A stretch of 64,000 bases of DNA from Massilia pinisoli (GTDB lineage Bacteria > Pseudomonadota > Gammaproteobacteria > Burkholderiales > Burkholderiaceae_D), in the NCBI RefSeq assembly GCF_024753285.1, contig NZ_JANUGW010000020.1, forward strand, positions 59,431 to 123,430, read 5' to 3'. Under the pieces are notes generated by a model that worked only from the letters and a program-made list of their open reading frames with translations, was not told the origin of the DNA and made no database searches. Shown one piece after another: positions 36,601-43,646 of this stretch; the first letter of the stretch is position 1; every line of letters starts with the position of its first letter. Made by a program: the position numbers and the translations under genes.

Positions 36601-36678
36601 CAGGGGATCGGGTTGATGGAGAGGGGGGCGTTCTATACGGGGCGGCGGTATTCGGTCCGGTTGGGATACTCGTTCTGA
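33634..36678 (+). CDS. TonB-dependent receptor (Caulobacter/Xanthomonas type)
   Basis: 1014 residues. Signal peptide 1-31 (ends GARA); plug domain from about 40 to 190 with IVDSVVEVDIGKLPDKSVTE and the VYKNPSAEQIEGGIGGLV element; then a 22-strand barrel that ends in RRYSVRLGYSF with terminal Phe. The late LSKNAFNVALLYDKGPVSAR segment is typical of the TIGR01782 subfamily, which often takes up plant or algal oligosaccharides. GAAGGAG precedes the start. The neighbouring hybrid kinases have carbohydrate-binding-like sensor domains, consistent with a sugar-response locus, but no glycosidase is nearby. Confidence 0.93.
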   Translation: MKQFQRTAIAVGVTQLAVAAGGVACVQGARAQEAKPNIATVVVVGQRAALESAAARKKSADEIVDSVVEVDIGKLPDKSVTEVLQRVVGVTIDRTMNVADPLQSVHDGINHFAAEGTGVSVRGLSYVRSELNGRDAFSANGGRSLSFEDVPPELMAGVDVYKNPSAEQIEGGIGGLVNLRTHLPFDFKGRNGAVSIEESRSQLRGKYAPSFSGLLSNRWKTGFGEFGALIDIARSRIDTRSDGLQISPYIPRTDAVTGDTSGARRWISNGGSWTTNNFERERDGLYGALQWKKDTLSSYLTYFRSKYDMHTSEHSLAAGANPATIMLDPGATFNDQGALLAGTIRAPQDPGVGFGVQSRTAGRTSDTRDVAWNLQWRATDRWTLTGDLQHTRATTFGYDNLVSLGGYMPKEGVDFRTSPPTLTFDAADRAYLADPNNYYWNSAQEHRDDAVSTQNAARLDAKYTFDGPVLNDVRFGVRFTNRDADTRATHGNSQWHEITAPWAVGHDGWQPFSQLAYLSDPRFAGDKVAPLQFNDFFGGKTAPPPAIVAANMALSAGAPPPGFAQLHEMVKVLCNMPCSGDALWEYAKFGDPESLNQQHEKTKAAYAQLRFGFDDLRYPVDGNVGVRVVRTDMSAAGYLLFSPPDSSKVPGVPSIAPLSNRTSFEHKYTNVLPSLNLRMKASDGLQFRAAFSKGMTRPDFWQMQTYTTLSQNVHTHTDNATNATVLDSIDYTGTAVGNPMLKPTRSNNIDLTAEYYFGHGGQVTLALFNKRLSDIIIGKTSVVTLNDSTGQPHDFAVTSPVNGATGRASGAEIGYSQYFDKLPGLWSGFGVSANYTYIDSRQDLGKPLAQVWCTPQDTNAFIARDLSGCDTDGRLLNVGSVPLTGLSKNAFNVALLYDKGPVSARLAYGWRSKYLQAVNAYGTNGGDGIDANPASPRFGQPYSVQYALPTWGGAYGQLDASLQYKFTDNLNLSVQATNLTNALYKQYMQQGIGLMERGAFYTGRRYSVRLGYSF

Positions 36679-36706
36679 CGCGCGCCGCATTGCTGCGGCT
36701 TTGGAC

Positions 36707-36735
36707 GTACCGCGGGCAGGCGCCGCCCGCGGTAC
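36707..36735. terminator. Strong hairpin between convergent genes
   Basis: Perfect 11-base inverted repeat (GTACCGCGGGC/GCCCGCGGTAC) with a 7-base loop, midway between the ends of the TonB receptor and the GlcG-like gene. It lacks a clear T-run and could serve both directions. Confidence 0.55.
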
Positions 36736-36746
36736 GGGTCGATCAC

Positions 36747-37190
36747 TCATTCCGCGACGTCGAAGCCCAGTTTTCTCAGGGCGCGTTCGGCGGCCTGCTG
36801 GTCCTGCACCGCGTTGCCGCCGGAGATGCCGATGCCGCCGATGAGCTTGCCGTCCTTCACGATCGGCACGCCGCCGCCGACCGGCACCAGGCGCGGACGG
36901 TGCGCCAGCTGCGCCACCGTGCTGTCGGCGAGGATCGCATTCCACACGTGGGTCGCGAGGCCGAACGAGGCCGCGGTCCAGGCCTTGTCGATGGCGACGT
37001 CCACCGTGAGGAAGGGTGCGTCGTCGGCACGGTCGAAGACCTTCAGGTGGCCGCCTGCGTCGGTGACGGCAATCGTGACGTTGATGCCCAGTTCGGCGGC
37101 CTCGGCGCGGGCCTCGGCGACGAGTGCGCGGGCGGCCTCGGTGGAGATGGTCGGCTGGTTGATGGTGGCGGTGATGTTAGCAATGGACAT
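36747..37190 (-). CDS. GlcG/HbpS-family protein
   Basis: 147 residues covering the whole family domain: an N-terminal helix (TEAARALVAEARAEAAELG), the strand VTIAVTDAGGHLKVFDR, then RLVPVGGGVPIV and GGIGISGG near the end. Family members bind haem or corrinoids (HbpS) or sit in glycolate operons (GlcG). No signal peptide, so it is probably cytosolic. GAGGAA precedes the start. It is divergent from a LysR regulator, 103 bases away, which probably controls it. Confidence 0.88.
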   Translation of the reverse strand: MSIANITATINQPTISTEAARALVAEARAEAAELGINVTIAVTDAGGHLKVFDRADDAPFLTVDVAIDKAWTAASFGLATHVWNAILADSTVAQLAHRPRLVPVGGGVPIVKDGKLIGGIGISGGNAVQDQQAAERALRKLGFDVAE

Positions 37191-37293
37191 GGCGTTTTCC
37201 TCGGTCGTTGGGCCGATCGTCGTCGGCAGGTGGTGATACTGTAGCGGGCTGCATCTGGTTTGATAATCCGGTCGCGACTACAATGATCTTCAA

Positions 37294-38214
37294 ATGAAAC
37301 TTGAAAATACGGACGACCTGAGGGTCTTGATCCACACTGCGCGCACGGGGTCGCTGACGCGGGCGGCGGTGGCGCTGGGCGTGACCGCGTCGGCGGCGAG
37401 CGCCGCGCTGAAGCGCCTGGAATCGCAGTTGAACGCGCGGCTGTTCGAGCGCTCGACGCGCGCGATGCGTCTGACGGAACAGGGCCGCGTCATGCTCGAC
37501 TATGCGCAGCGCGCATTCGACCTGCTGGACGAGGCCGAGGCGCAGGTGGGCGCAGACCAGGCCGCACTTGTGGGCACGGTGCGGATCGCGGCACCGTCGG
37601 ACCTGGCGCGCAACGTGCTGCTGCCCTGGTTCGACGACTTCCTGGCGCTGCATCCTGGCGTGCAATTGCAAGTGCACGTCGGCGACCGCCCGAAGGACGT
37701 GGTGCGTGACGAGGTCGACATCGCACTGCGCTACGGTGCGCTGGCCGATTCGCAACTGGTGGCGCGCACGCTCGCGACGCCGCGCACGGTGCTGTGTGCG
37801 GCGCCGGCCTACCTGGCTCGGCGCGGCACGCCGGCGACGCCGCACGATCTCGCCGCGCACAACTGCCTCGTCTTCATGCGCGGCGACCGGCACCACCGGA
37901 CCTGGCATTTCTCGAAGGGCGGCGAACGTGTGGACGTGCGTGTGAGCGGCGATCGCAGCGTGGACGATGCTTCGCTGGCGCACGACTGGGCACGCGCGGG
38001 CCACGGCATCCTGCTCAAGACAGGGATCGAACTGCAAGGCGACCTGGACAGCGGGGCGCTCGTGCCGCTGCTTGCCGAGTGGGAAACGGACGTCTATCCG
38101 CTGCACGCGCTGCTGCCGAGCGGGCGCTTTATCCCGGCGCGCGTGCGGGCGTTGGCCGACTTTCTGGCGCAGCGCTTTACGACTGATCCGACGAATTCGT
38201 TCAGTCCGCGCTGA
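37294..38214 (+). CDS. LysR-family transcriptional regulator
   Basis: 306 residues: winged helix-turn-helix at residues 5-65 (AARTGSLTRAAVALGVTAS type pattern with SAASAALKRLE) and a substrate-binding domain from about 90 onward that starts GTVRIAAPSDLARNVLLPW. It has the CrgA-like features of the large LTTR subgroup (DIALRYGALADSQLVARTL). It probably regulates the divergent GlcG-like gene and itself through the 103-base intergenic region; the effector is unknown. Confidence 0.92.
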   Translation: MKLENTDDLRVLIHTARTGSLTRAAVALGVTASAASAALKRLESQLNARLFERSTRAMRLTEQGRVMLDYAQRAFDLLDEAEAQVGADQAALVGTVRIAAPSDLARNVLLPWFDDFLALHPGVQLQVHVGDRPKDVVRDEVDIALRYGALADSQLVARTLATPRTVLCAAPAYLARRGTPATPHDLAAHNCLVFMRGDRHHRTWHFSKGGERVDVRVSGDRSVDDASLAHDWARAGHGILLKTGIELQGDLDSGALVPLLAEWETDVYPLHALLPSGRFIPARVRALADFLAQRFTTDPTNSFSPR

Positions 38215-38380
38215 ACCGCGTTTCCAGCCCGTCACACCGTGATCCGATCATTTCGGCGCTGATCGGGATTTCGATTTTTAAATATCCTCGTTCCCCGGGA
38301 TGTTACGATCCTGTTGGGGTTGGATAGATTTTGCGTAAATTTGCTGCTGTAAAATTTGACTTCCCAAACTCTCGAACACC

Positions 38381-38719
38381 ATGATGAAGTCAAAATTATT
38401 TGGCGCCTGCCTGATTTCTACGATTTGCTGCGCAGCATACGTCTACGATGTATGAAGCGCACCGACGAAAATCACCGAGGTATTTTCGTATAATCAGGTT
38501 GGAGGGGGCGACGTTGCCTTCAGTGTCGCGAACCCGACCACTAATTGTCTGGCGGGTTATTGGCTGACAAAATCCAACCCCGGGTTCAGCGCGAATTATG
38601 CGATCATTTTGGGGGCTTACTGGTCGCAAAATTCGGTCAAGGTCGTCGGGCTGCCTGATCAAAAGTGGACCGGCAGTTCGTCCACTTTTTGCAAGGTATA
38701 TGTGATTTCTCCCGCCTAG
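38381..38719 (+). pseudogene. Secreted small protein gene interrupted by one in-frame TGA
   Basis: 113 codons in one frame from ATG 38381 to TAG 38717-38719, broken only by TGA at 38453-38455 (codon 25). Codons 1-24 encode a signal peptide (MMKSKLFGACLISTICCAAY); codons 26-112 encode a mature domain (KITEVFSYNQVGGGDVAFSV, one Cys in PTTNCLAGYW and one in STFCKVYV). The stop sits at the cleavage site. GC is clearly lower than in the flanking core genes. It resembles the next gene (same I-x-E-x-F ... V-x-N ... C pattern). A nonsense mutation or a sequencing error are the likely explanations. Confidence 0.65.
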
Positions 38720-38785
38720 GAAGTTCCGGCGGGATATTCGCGATAAGTTTCGTGCGGCTGTCCGGACAATTCAATTATTCGTAAA

Positions 38786-39058
38786 ATGAAAGATAAGATC
38801 GTCGCGTTTGTCGGCGTTATTCTTAGCTGGTCGGTGATGGCGCAAGTGGGGTACAGCCAGGACGCGGGACAGATCGCTGAACTGTTCGCGGGTCAAAACG
38901 GGTCGATCGCGATCCGTGTAAGCAACGGCTATAAAAATGCGATCGCCGCAGGCCAGTGCCCGTCCAGTGACGGTACCTGGGCGGGACTCGTTGCTTCGAA
39001 TTCGTCGATCAAGGCGGCAATCGCCCTGCTCAACTGCCTCGGTTCTGAAAACCTATAG
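38786..39058 (+). pseudogene. Secreted small protein, C-terminally truncated paralogue
   Basis: 90 residues with a signal peptide (residues 1-24, ends VGYS) and a mature part GQIAELFAGQNGSIAIRVSN, GQCPSSDGTWAGLVASN, IKAAIALLNC. It shares motif order with the broken gene just upstream. Relatives of this kind normally continue about 30 residues past the IKAAIAL helix with a final Cys-containing strand; here the frame stops at once where sequence related to a mobile element begins (about 39060). It could be expressed in shortened form, but truncation is more likely. Confidence 0.5.
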
Positions 39059-39125
39059 AAGGGGTAGGCAATTCCACAAAATGCACTTTGCACCGTTACA
39101 GTTCAGATGGTGCATGAATCGGGGC

Positions 39126-39314
39126 TCAACGCGTATCACGTCGATGCTCCAGTTGAGCGAAACGCCATGCCTCGGCCGTCGACACATCGCCGCGTTCCCT
39201 GATGTGATATTCAGCGCTCCCGCGAGCCTTGAGCGATACGCCGCGTTCCGCCCTCGAGGTGGCATTCGCCTCGATCCCGCGAGCGCGAAGCTCCGCAGCG
39301 AATTGCGCCTCCCA
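39126..39314 (-). pseudogene. Relaxase (mobilisation protein) fragment
   Basis: An open stretch of 62 codons on the minus strand, bounded by stops on both sides and lacking a start. It reads WEAQFAAELRARGIEANATS, then RAERGVSLKARG and EYHIRERGD. The WREAFAxELRxxGxEAxAT-x-R-x-x-RG pattern is characteristic of the region after the catalytic histidines in MobA/TraI-like relaxases of mobilisable elements. Only this piece remains; the catalytic Tyr and His motifs are not present nearby. It is a relic of an integrated mobile element. Confidence 0.5.
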
Positions 39315-39323
39315 TCAGTCGTG

Positions 39324-39585
39324 TGACGGTATACGACTTTATTCATCTGGCGTCGACCGCCACGGATACCGTCAAAGCTCTGCGCTGGACAGCGCCGACC
39401 TGAGACAAACTGAACAATGAAATTTGCGCTGTCATAGGGAAGACGACAGGTTTGGGGACAGCAGGGAAGGGCGAGAGATAAATCGATGGTGCCCGGAGCC
39501 GGGATTGAATCGCCTAGATTTACAGAGGCACCAAGGTCTGCTTAACGGAGATATTGAACAAAATATACCGTCAAAAATACCGTCA
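39324..39585. repeat. Four copies of the 9-mer ATACCGTCA
   Basis: ATACCGTCA occurs at 39366-39374, 39565-39573 and 39577-39585, and inverted (TGACGGTAT) at 39324-39332. The pair at 39565/39577 is a direct repeat with a 12-base period. Such iterated short sites next to a tRNA-end-like sequence recall integrase arm-binding sites; no integrase gene is left. Confidence 0.5.
39487..39512 (-). other. tRNA 3'-end-like attachment-site fragment
   Basis: On the minus strand the sequence reads GATTCAATCCCGGCTCCGGG followed by CACCA, i.e. part of a T loop, T stem, acceptor strand and CCA end. The 5' half of a tRNA is missing, so this is not a gene. It looks like the duplicated core left by an element that integrates into a tRNA 3' end. 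Confidence 0.5.
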
Positions 39586-39604
39586 AGTTGACTCGTGTCA
39601 TCGG

Positions 39605-39640
39605 TTCGGTCCCACTGTCCCGCATTTCGGTCCCACTGTC
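39605..39640. repeat. 15-base direct repeat
   Basis: TTCGGTCCCACTGTC occurs at 39605-39619 and 39626-39640 (21-base period). It may be the multiple-repeat end of a lost insertion sequence; no transposase is adjacent. Confidence 0.45.
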
Positions 39641-40141
39641 TCGCGTAAATACTACCATGCGAATGCTATTGGTGACGGCGATTGAGAGTGTAGCGCGGGT
39701 GGACGAACAGAGAGTCAGCAGCTCAGACACGATACCAGAAGGAATGAGAGGCTCGAAGCAGGCGAGGCGCGTATATCGCTGCGTGACCGCTTACGTCCAG
39801 CTGGCGCACGTTTGAACCCTAAGCGTTGGTCCGGGCATACAGGGGCCGTTATCCATTCGGGACACTGCAATACCATTCTCGCCTCTTCTTATACGGTGAC
39901 ATGCGCGGTCGCGGCGGACGTTGCCCGTTCGTGCAAGCGAAGCCGCTTTGGGCTGGACCCGTCGATCGTCAAGGGGATTCGCGATTTGCTGCAGGGCGAG
40001 ATTCGGACGCGTGCCAAGGAGACGACAGAGGGTTGCAGGTCGACGTCAGGGTGCCCCTTGCAGTTATCGGCACGTCAGCATGACTGCGGGCAGTAAATTG
40101 CCGCCGAACAGGTCATCAATGTAGCGACGAGAAGAGGGCCA
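39641..40141. other. Stretch without a recognisable gene
   Basis: Short open frames exist on the plus strand (for example 39812-40096), but none has a ribosome site, a family pattern or plausible composition. I read this as decayed DNA of the former mobile element. Confidence 0.4.
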
Positions 40142-40348
40142 TCATTTAGCGAGATATAAGTAAACTACTTTGTCCGCGGAAAAATAGACAGCGCCATGAG
40201 GATTAGTTAACGCATACTTGCCATTGCCAAAGGACTTAATTGCTCCCCTAACCTTGTCGTCGTTCACAAATGCTACATTCCAAATGGTCTGACCATTTTC
40301 CGCTGAATGCTTGTGCTGTTCAAGCGCTGCCTCAACGATATCTATCAT
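40142..40348 (-). CDS. Hypothetical 68-residue protein
   Basis: Starts at ATG 40348 with AAGG eight bases upstream. Sequence MIDIVEAALEQHKHSAENGQ, then a compact alpha/beta pattern ending ADKVVYLYLAK; soluble, no signal peptide. GC is low compared with the core genome, as for its surroundings. It resembles no family I know. The balanced composition and the ribosome site argue that it is a real orphan gene brought in with the element. Confidence 0.5.
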   Translation of the reverse strand: MIDIVEAALEQHKHSAENGQTIWNVAFVNDDKVRGAIKSFGNGKYALTNPHGAVYFSADKVVYLYLAK

Positions 40349-41068
40349 GCGAAGCCTTAACAACTTGTGGATGAATACTTGGCGCAATCAATCACGGAAC
40401 GGAATCGGCCGGTTCACCTGTATTCCCGCGTCACATCATCAATTCGTTATCACAGTGCTCGTTTTGGTTTTAGTTCATAGAGCATAGGATCCCTTTTGGC
40501 GCAAGAAACGGTCTTTGGAAATCAAACTATCAATTACTCTCGCAATTTCCGGGAGACAGGTTTCGGCTCCATTCATGATATCGCCACTTTCACTGTACGT
40601 ACATTACCACTTGGTTAGTTTACGCAGTTGTAATGTTCGAAGTAGCATGTTTCGGTAACCGGTGCTCGCTTCGATGGCGTAAAACAGAATGGCCGGGGCT
40701 CATGAAGGCAGTTGTGACGAAAAGTTATTATGTGGTCCTTGAAGCATGCAACACAGGACTTTCCTCATACTCGGACTCAAATCCATTTGTCTGTAAGTCA
40801 GCCAGTCCTTAGTGCAATCGTCAGACTTCTTCGACGAGCTTTTTCTCAGTTTGGGTGCGGCAGGATTTTCTCCTACAGATGCGCAGCCTTTGTGGATACG
40901 CGCTGGGCTATCATTGAAGGCGGATCCAGCGTTCTGGTGATCGTCGGCTCAGGCCGCGGACGTGGTCAAGATTCCTTCTGGAATCTCTACAGGCACGTAT
41001 GCGAGTTCGTGTTCCTTGCACGAGCCTGAAAAGGGTAGGGCCACGGCCCCGTCTGCCGATATTCGCCG
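40349..41068. other. Stretch without a recognisable gene
   Basis: About 720 bases of AT-richer sequence. One 99-codon frame (40730-41029) has no ribosome site and an unlikely composition. No repeat, tRNA or terminator was recognised. Confidence 0.4.
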
Positions 41069-41908
41069 TCAAAAGATATAGGCGATAGCCGCGCTGGAGC
41101 TTGACGAGACACGTTTGGCCACAACTGGGCTAACAGCCACTTTTCCAGCGTAATAGGTTCCGGTTAGCTGGAGCGTCCACGCCCAGTGACTGTCGAGGTG
41201 GTGTTCCCAGCCTACGCCCGGCACCAACCCATACAGCCCGGCGCCTAGCCTGTAGACGGGGTGGGTCGTCCGTGCCGCCTGAGGCGGCGTTACGCCGAAG
41301 TAGGCCTGGTTGTAGCGACCATCGCCCCACCAGGCATCGAGGTCGATGGTGACGGTGTCCGGGGCGGTCTTGATCGGCGTGAGTTCGACGCCAAGCCTGT
41401 AGCGGTTGCGGCGTGCGCCCTCATGCAGGGCGGCTTCAGTTTCAGCGCTTACCAGGAGCGATGGCGTCAATTGTTGCGCGAGGATAGTGTGAGACGTGGG
41501 TGAGCCGGGCACCTCTCCCATACCTGCAAGTCGGTCCGATCCGGGACGCCAGCGGTTGTCCCTGTCGAGTCGACCGAAGTCATAGTAAACCGACTGCGAA
41601 ACATAGAGCCCCGAGCTCGATTGGAACTGTAGGCCGATCCCACGCAACGTATCCGCAAACAGGACGCCACGCTGGATAGCCAGGACCGGGACAGGCAGAA
41701 CGTGCGCGATGGCTGCGCCCGGATAGCGTGCCGCGTACCCAAGCCCTATGCCGACCGTCAATTCGGTGCGTTCACCGAATATGCTGGGTTCACGTGGCGT
41801 CGACGCTTCGGACTGCGAATTCAAGGTGGGCACGTCCGCGTATGCGTGGAGGCAACATATCGCGATGCTAGTTGTGATTACAGCATGCCGCTGGAAGTTC
41901 GGTGTCAT
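41069..41908 (-). CDS. MipA/OmpV-family outer-membrane protein
   Basis: 279 residues. Signal peptide 1-24 (ends LHAYA), then a beta-barrel-like chain: LTVGIGLGYAARYPGAA at the start of the barrel, many alternating aromatic/polar strands, and a last strand SSSAAIAYIF ending in Phe. MipA/OmpV proteins are outer-membrane barrels; MipA of E. coli scaffolds MltA and PBP1b, others are induced by metals or osmolarity. There is no two-component pair next to it. It is surrounded by gene-poor DNA. Confidence 0.85.
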   Translation of the reverse strand: MTPNFQRHAVITTSIAICCLHAYADVPTLNSQSEASTPREPSIFGERTELTVGIGLGYAARYPGAAIAHVLPVPVLAIQRGVLFADTLRGIGLQFQSSSGLYVSQSVYYDFGRLDRDNRWRPGSDRLAGMGEVPGSPTSHTILAQQLTPSLLVSAETEAALHEGARRNRYRLGVELTPIKTAPDTVTIDLDAWWGDGRYNQAYFGVTPPQAARTTHPVYRLGAGLYGLVPGVGWEHHLDSHWAWTLQLTGTYYAGKVAVSPVVAKRVSSSSSAAIAYIF

Positions 41909-42044
41909 CTGGGATTATTGTTTGGGAGGTGCTTTTGAACTTTGGGCATGTACCAGGGGCGCGCGCGGCGCGATCCCTGTTAGCTGTGACACACATATGG
42001 CTTCGCGCAGCCGGCCACCTGTGAGTGCGCACGCCGGTTCGGTG

Positions 42045-42614
42045 TCATGGCAAGAATGCCGAGGCTGCTGCGCCTACGCCAACCAGCGCGGCGCTGGCGG
42101 CGCCCCACAATAGCCATCGGCGCCGAGTCAGCACAGTGATCGCGGCAAGCGCGATGCCAATCTGGAGGAAGCCCAACGACAAAGCGAGACGCTCGTGCGG
42201 GCGCAGCTTGGCGTCGGACTCGTGTGCCAGGCGCTGTGATTCCACCTCCAGCCGTCTTGCTTCCCTCTGCACCTCAAGACGCTGTTTGTTCTCGAGATCG
42301 CGTTCATCGGCGAAGCGCTGGCGCACCGCCGGATCCGTCGCTAGCGCCGCCATGCCGTTGGCAATGTGGGACTTAGTCGATTTCGACTGGTAATACGCCC
42401 ACTGGTCGCTGGCACGCGTCTGCAAGAGAATGCTCTGGTTCTTCAATACCAGGGCTTCCGTCTGCGCATTGCCGCTTGCATAGTTGACGATTGCGCCGAC
42501 GGTCGAGAGTACTGCCGTCATCAATGCAATCCGTTGGGCCAGCGGGTCGCGCTGTTCTACCGCATGTTCGATGGCGTGGTCGTGTGGGCCTTCAATTTCG
42601 AAATCGTCATCCAT
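42045..42614 (-). CDS. DUF4337-family membrane protein
   Basis: 189 residues. An acidic N-terminal 25 residues, a hydrophobic helix (LMTAVLSTVGAIVNY), the family signature ALVLKNQSILLQTRASDQWA YYQSKSTKSH in two adjoining parts, a charged coiled coil (residues 95-140) and two C-terminal helices. This is the normal order and size for DUF4337. Its function is unknown. It is monocistronic in a gene-poor area, with codon use closer to the core genome than its surroundings. Confidence 0.85.
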   Translation of the reverse strand: MDDDFEIEGPHDHAIEHAVEQRDPLAQRIALMTAVLSTVGAIVNYASGNAQTEALVLKNQSILLQTRASDQWAYYQSKSTKSHIANGMAALATDPAVRQRFADERDLENKQRLEVQREARRLEVESQRLAHESDAKLRPHERLALSLGFLQIGIALAAITVLTRRRWLLWGAASAALVGVGAAASAFLP

Positions 42615-43256
42615 GTATATCGCGCGTGTGAGTTGCCGGAGCGTGATCTCGCTCGGCTGGAAACGAAAATTTGTTCAGCTTGGAGAAAAAATGGACTGAA
42701 ATTGGCATGCAATGGACAAGTCGGCGCGTGCGCTTGTGATTAGAGTGCGGCAGCGCCATGTGGCAATTGATCTCACCTAAGGGAAAAATGCCTTAATTGA
42801 TTCGACCAATAATGCCGGTGCGGGCAAAAGCTCGGTCATCGTTCGACCGTGCCGCAAGTGAAAAACCGCAACCGCCATAACGAAGTCGCCGCGTTTGGCG
42901 TGGCGTTCCAACGATGTGCCTGATCCTCGTTTATGCCCTGCATGTCGCAATCGCCTGCGTGCCGCCCCTTCATATAACTGACTACCAAAATCGGCGGCGC
43001 TTATCAGTCAAACCCGTCAATCAAGTCCTCGGCTCTTGCGCTGGTATGTCCATCGCTCCGGTTGAAATAAACCACCAAGTATAGCCGCGTAGTTTCGCGT
43101 CCATCATTACAGTTCAGCAAACTGTATGAATCACATCTGTTTGAATTACGAGTTCGCAATGATTACTTGATCGCAATGTTAATACGTGCGTCCCTGCCTA
43201 TGATTGCCACCGATACGCGCACGGTGTCGTGCGCAGCGTTTTTAATGGGACAAATT
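42615..43256. other. Stretch without a recognisable gene
   Basis: About 640 bases before the metal efflux operon. No open frame with support, tRNA, repeat or convincing promoter was recognised. It probably holds the promoter of the operon near its right end. Confidence 0.35.
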
Positions 43257-43640
43257 ATGTGCATTCGTCGAGTCATGGCTGCGCCGATTATCGTATCGGT
43301 CGTGTGCATTCTCCTGTCGTCCTGCGCCCAGCCATTGGGCAAGGGTACCGTTGACTGGGATCACGGAGCTCGTCGAGGTCATGTGCTCGAGGTACTGAGC
43401 CCCGATGCTGCCCGGTCCGTCGTGCAAGCTTGCACTGCGCAAGCCGATGGCGTGGACGCACCTCAGCGCTTCGCGAAGGTGAGGTACCGTGGCACACGTC
43501 TGCATCATACGGTGGTGGCCGCACTGCCCAGCAATGTCGAAGCACACGTTGGTGACGAGGTCGAGCTGTGGCCAGCAAATTGCGCGGAAAAGCGTATGGC
43601 ACGCGTCGAACGCGTGCTCGCGGAACCCGTCGCACCTTAA
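43257..43640 (+). CDS. Small lipoprotein leading the metal efflux operon
   Basis: 127 residues from ATG 43257; an ATG at 43245 is an alternative start. A basic N-terminus and hydrophobic core end in the lipobox LLSSC, so the mature protein would be lipidated at that Cys. The mature part (about 100 residues) contains two further Cys (VQACTAQ and PANCAEK) and a beta-rich C-terminus. It ends 6 bases before the TolC-like gene and is probably cotranscribed with it. The function is unknown; a periplasmic accessory of the pump is possible. Confidence 0.65.
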   Translation: MCIRRVMAAPIIVSVVCILLSSCAQPLGKGTVDWDHGARRGHVLEVLSPDAARSVVQACTAQADGVDAPQRFAKVRYRGTRLHHTVVAALPSNVEAHVGDEVELWPANCAEKRMARVERVLAEPVAP

Positions 43641-43646
43641 GGTTTG

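Noticed and set aside
34525..36945. 806-codon minus-strand frame opposite the TonB receptor
   Set aside because: Composition typical of a shadow frame; the receptor frame has a signal peptide, plug and terminal Phe.
38453..38455. TGA as selenocysteine codon
   Set aside because: The stop lies at the signal-peptide junction, not at a redox site. The bases after it do not form an obvious SECIS hairpin. A nonsense mutation or sequencing error is simpler.
39487..39512. A complete tRNA gene
   Set aside because: Only the T-loop/acceptor 3' part is present; no anticodon arm or D arm can be folded from the flanking bases.
39812..40096. Possible 94-residue protein
   Set aside because: No ribosome site, alternative frames equally open, no family pattern.
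40730..41029. Possible 99-residue protein
   Set aside because: Unlikely composition, no ribosome site, isolated in gene-poor DNA.
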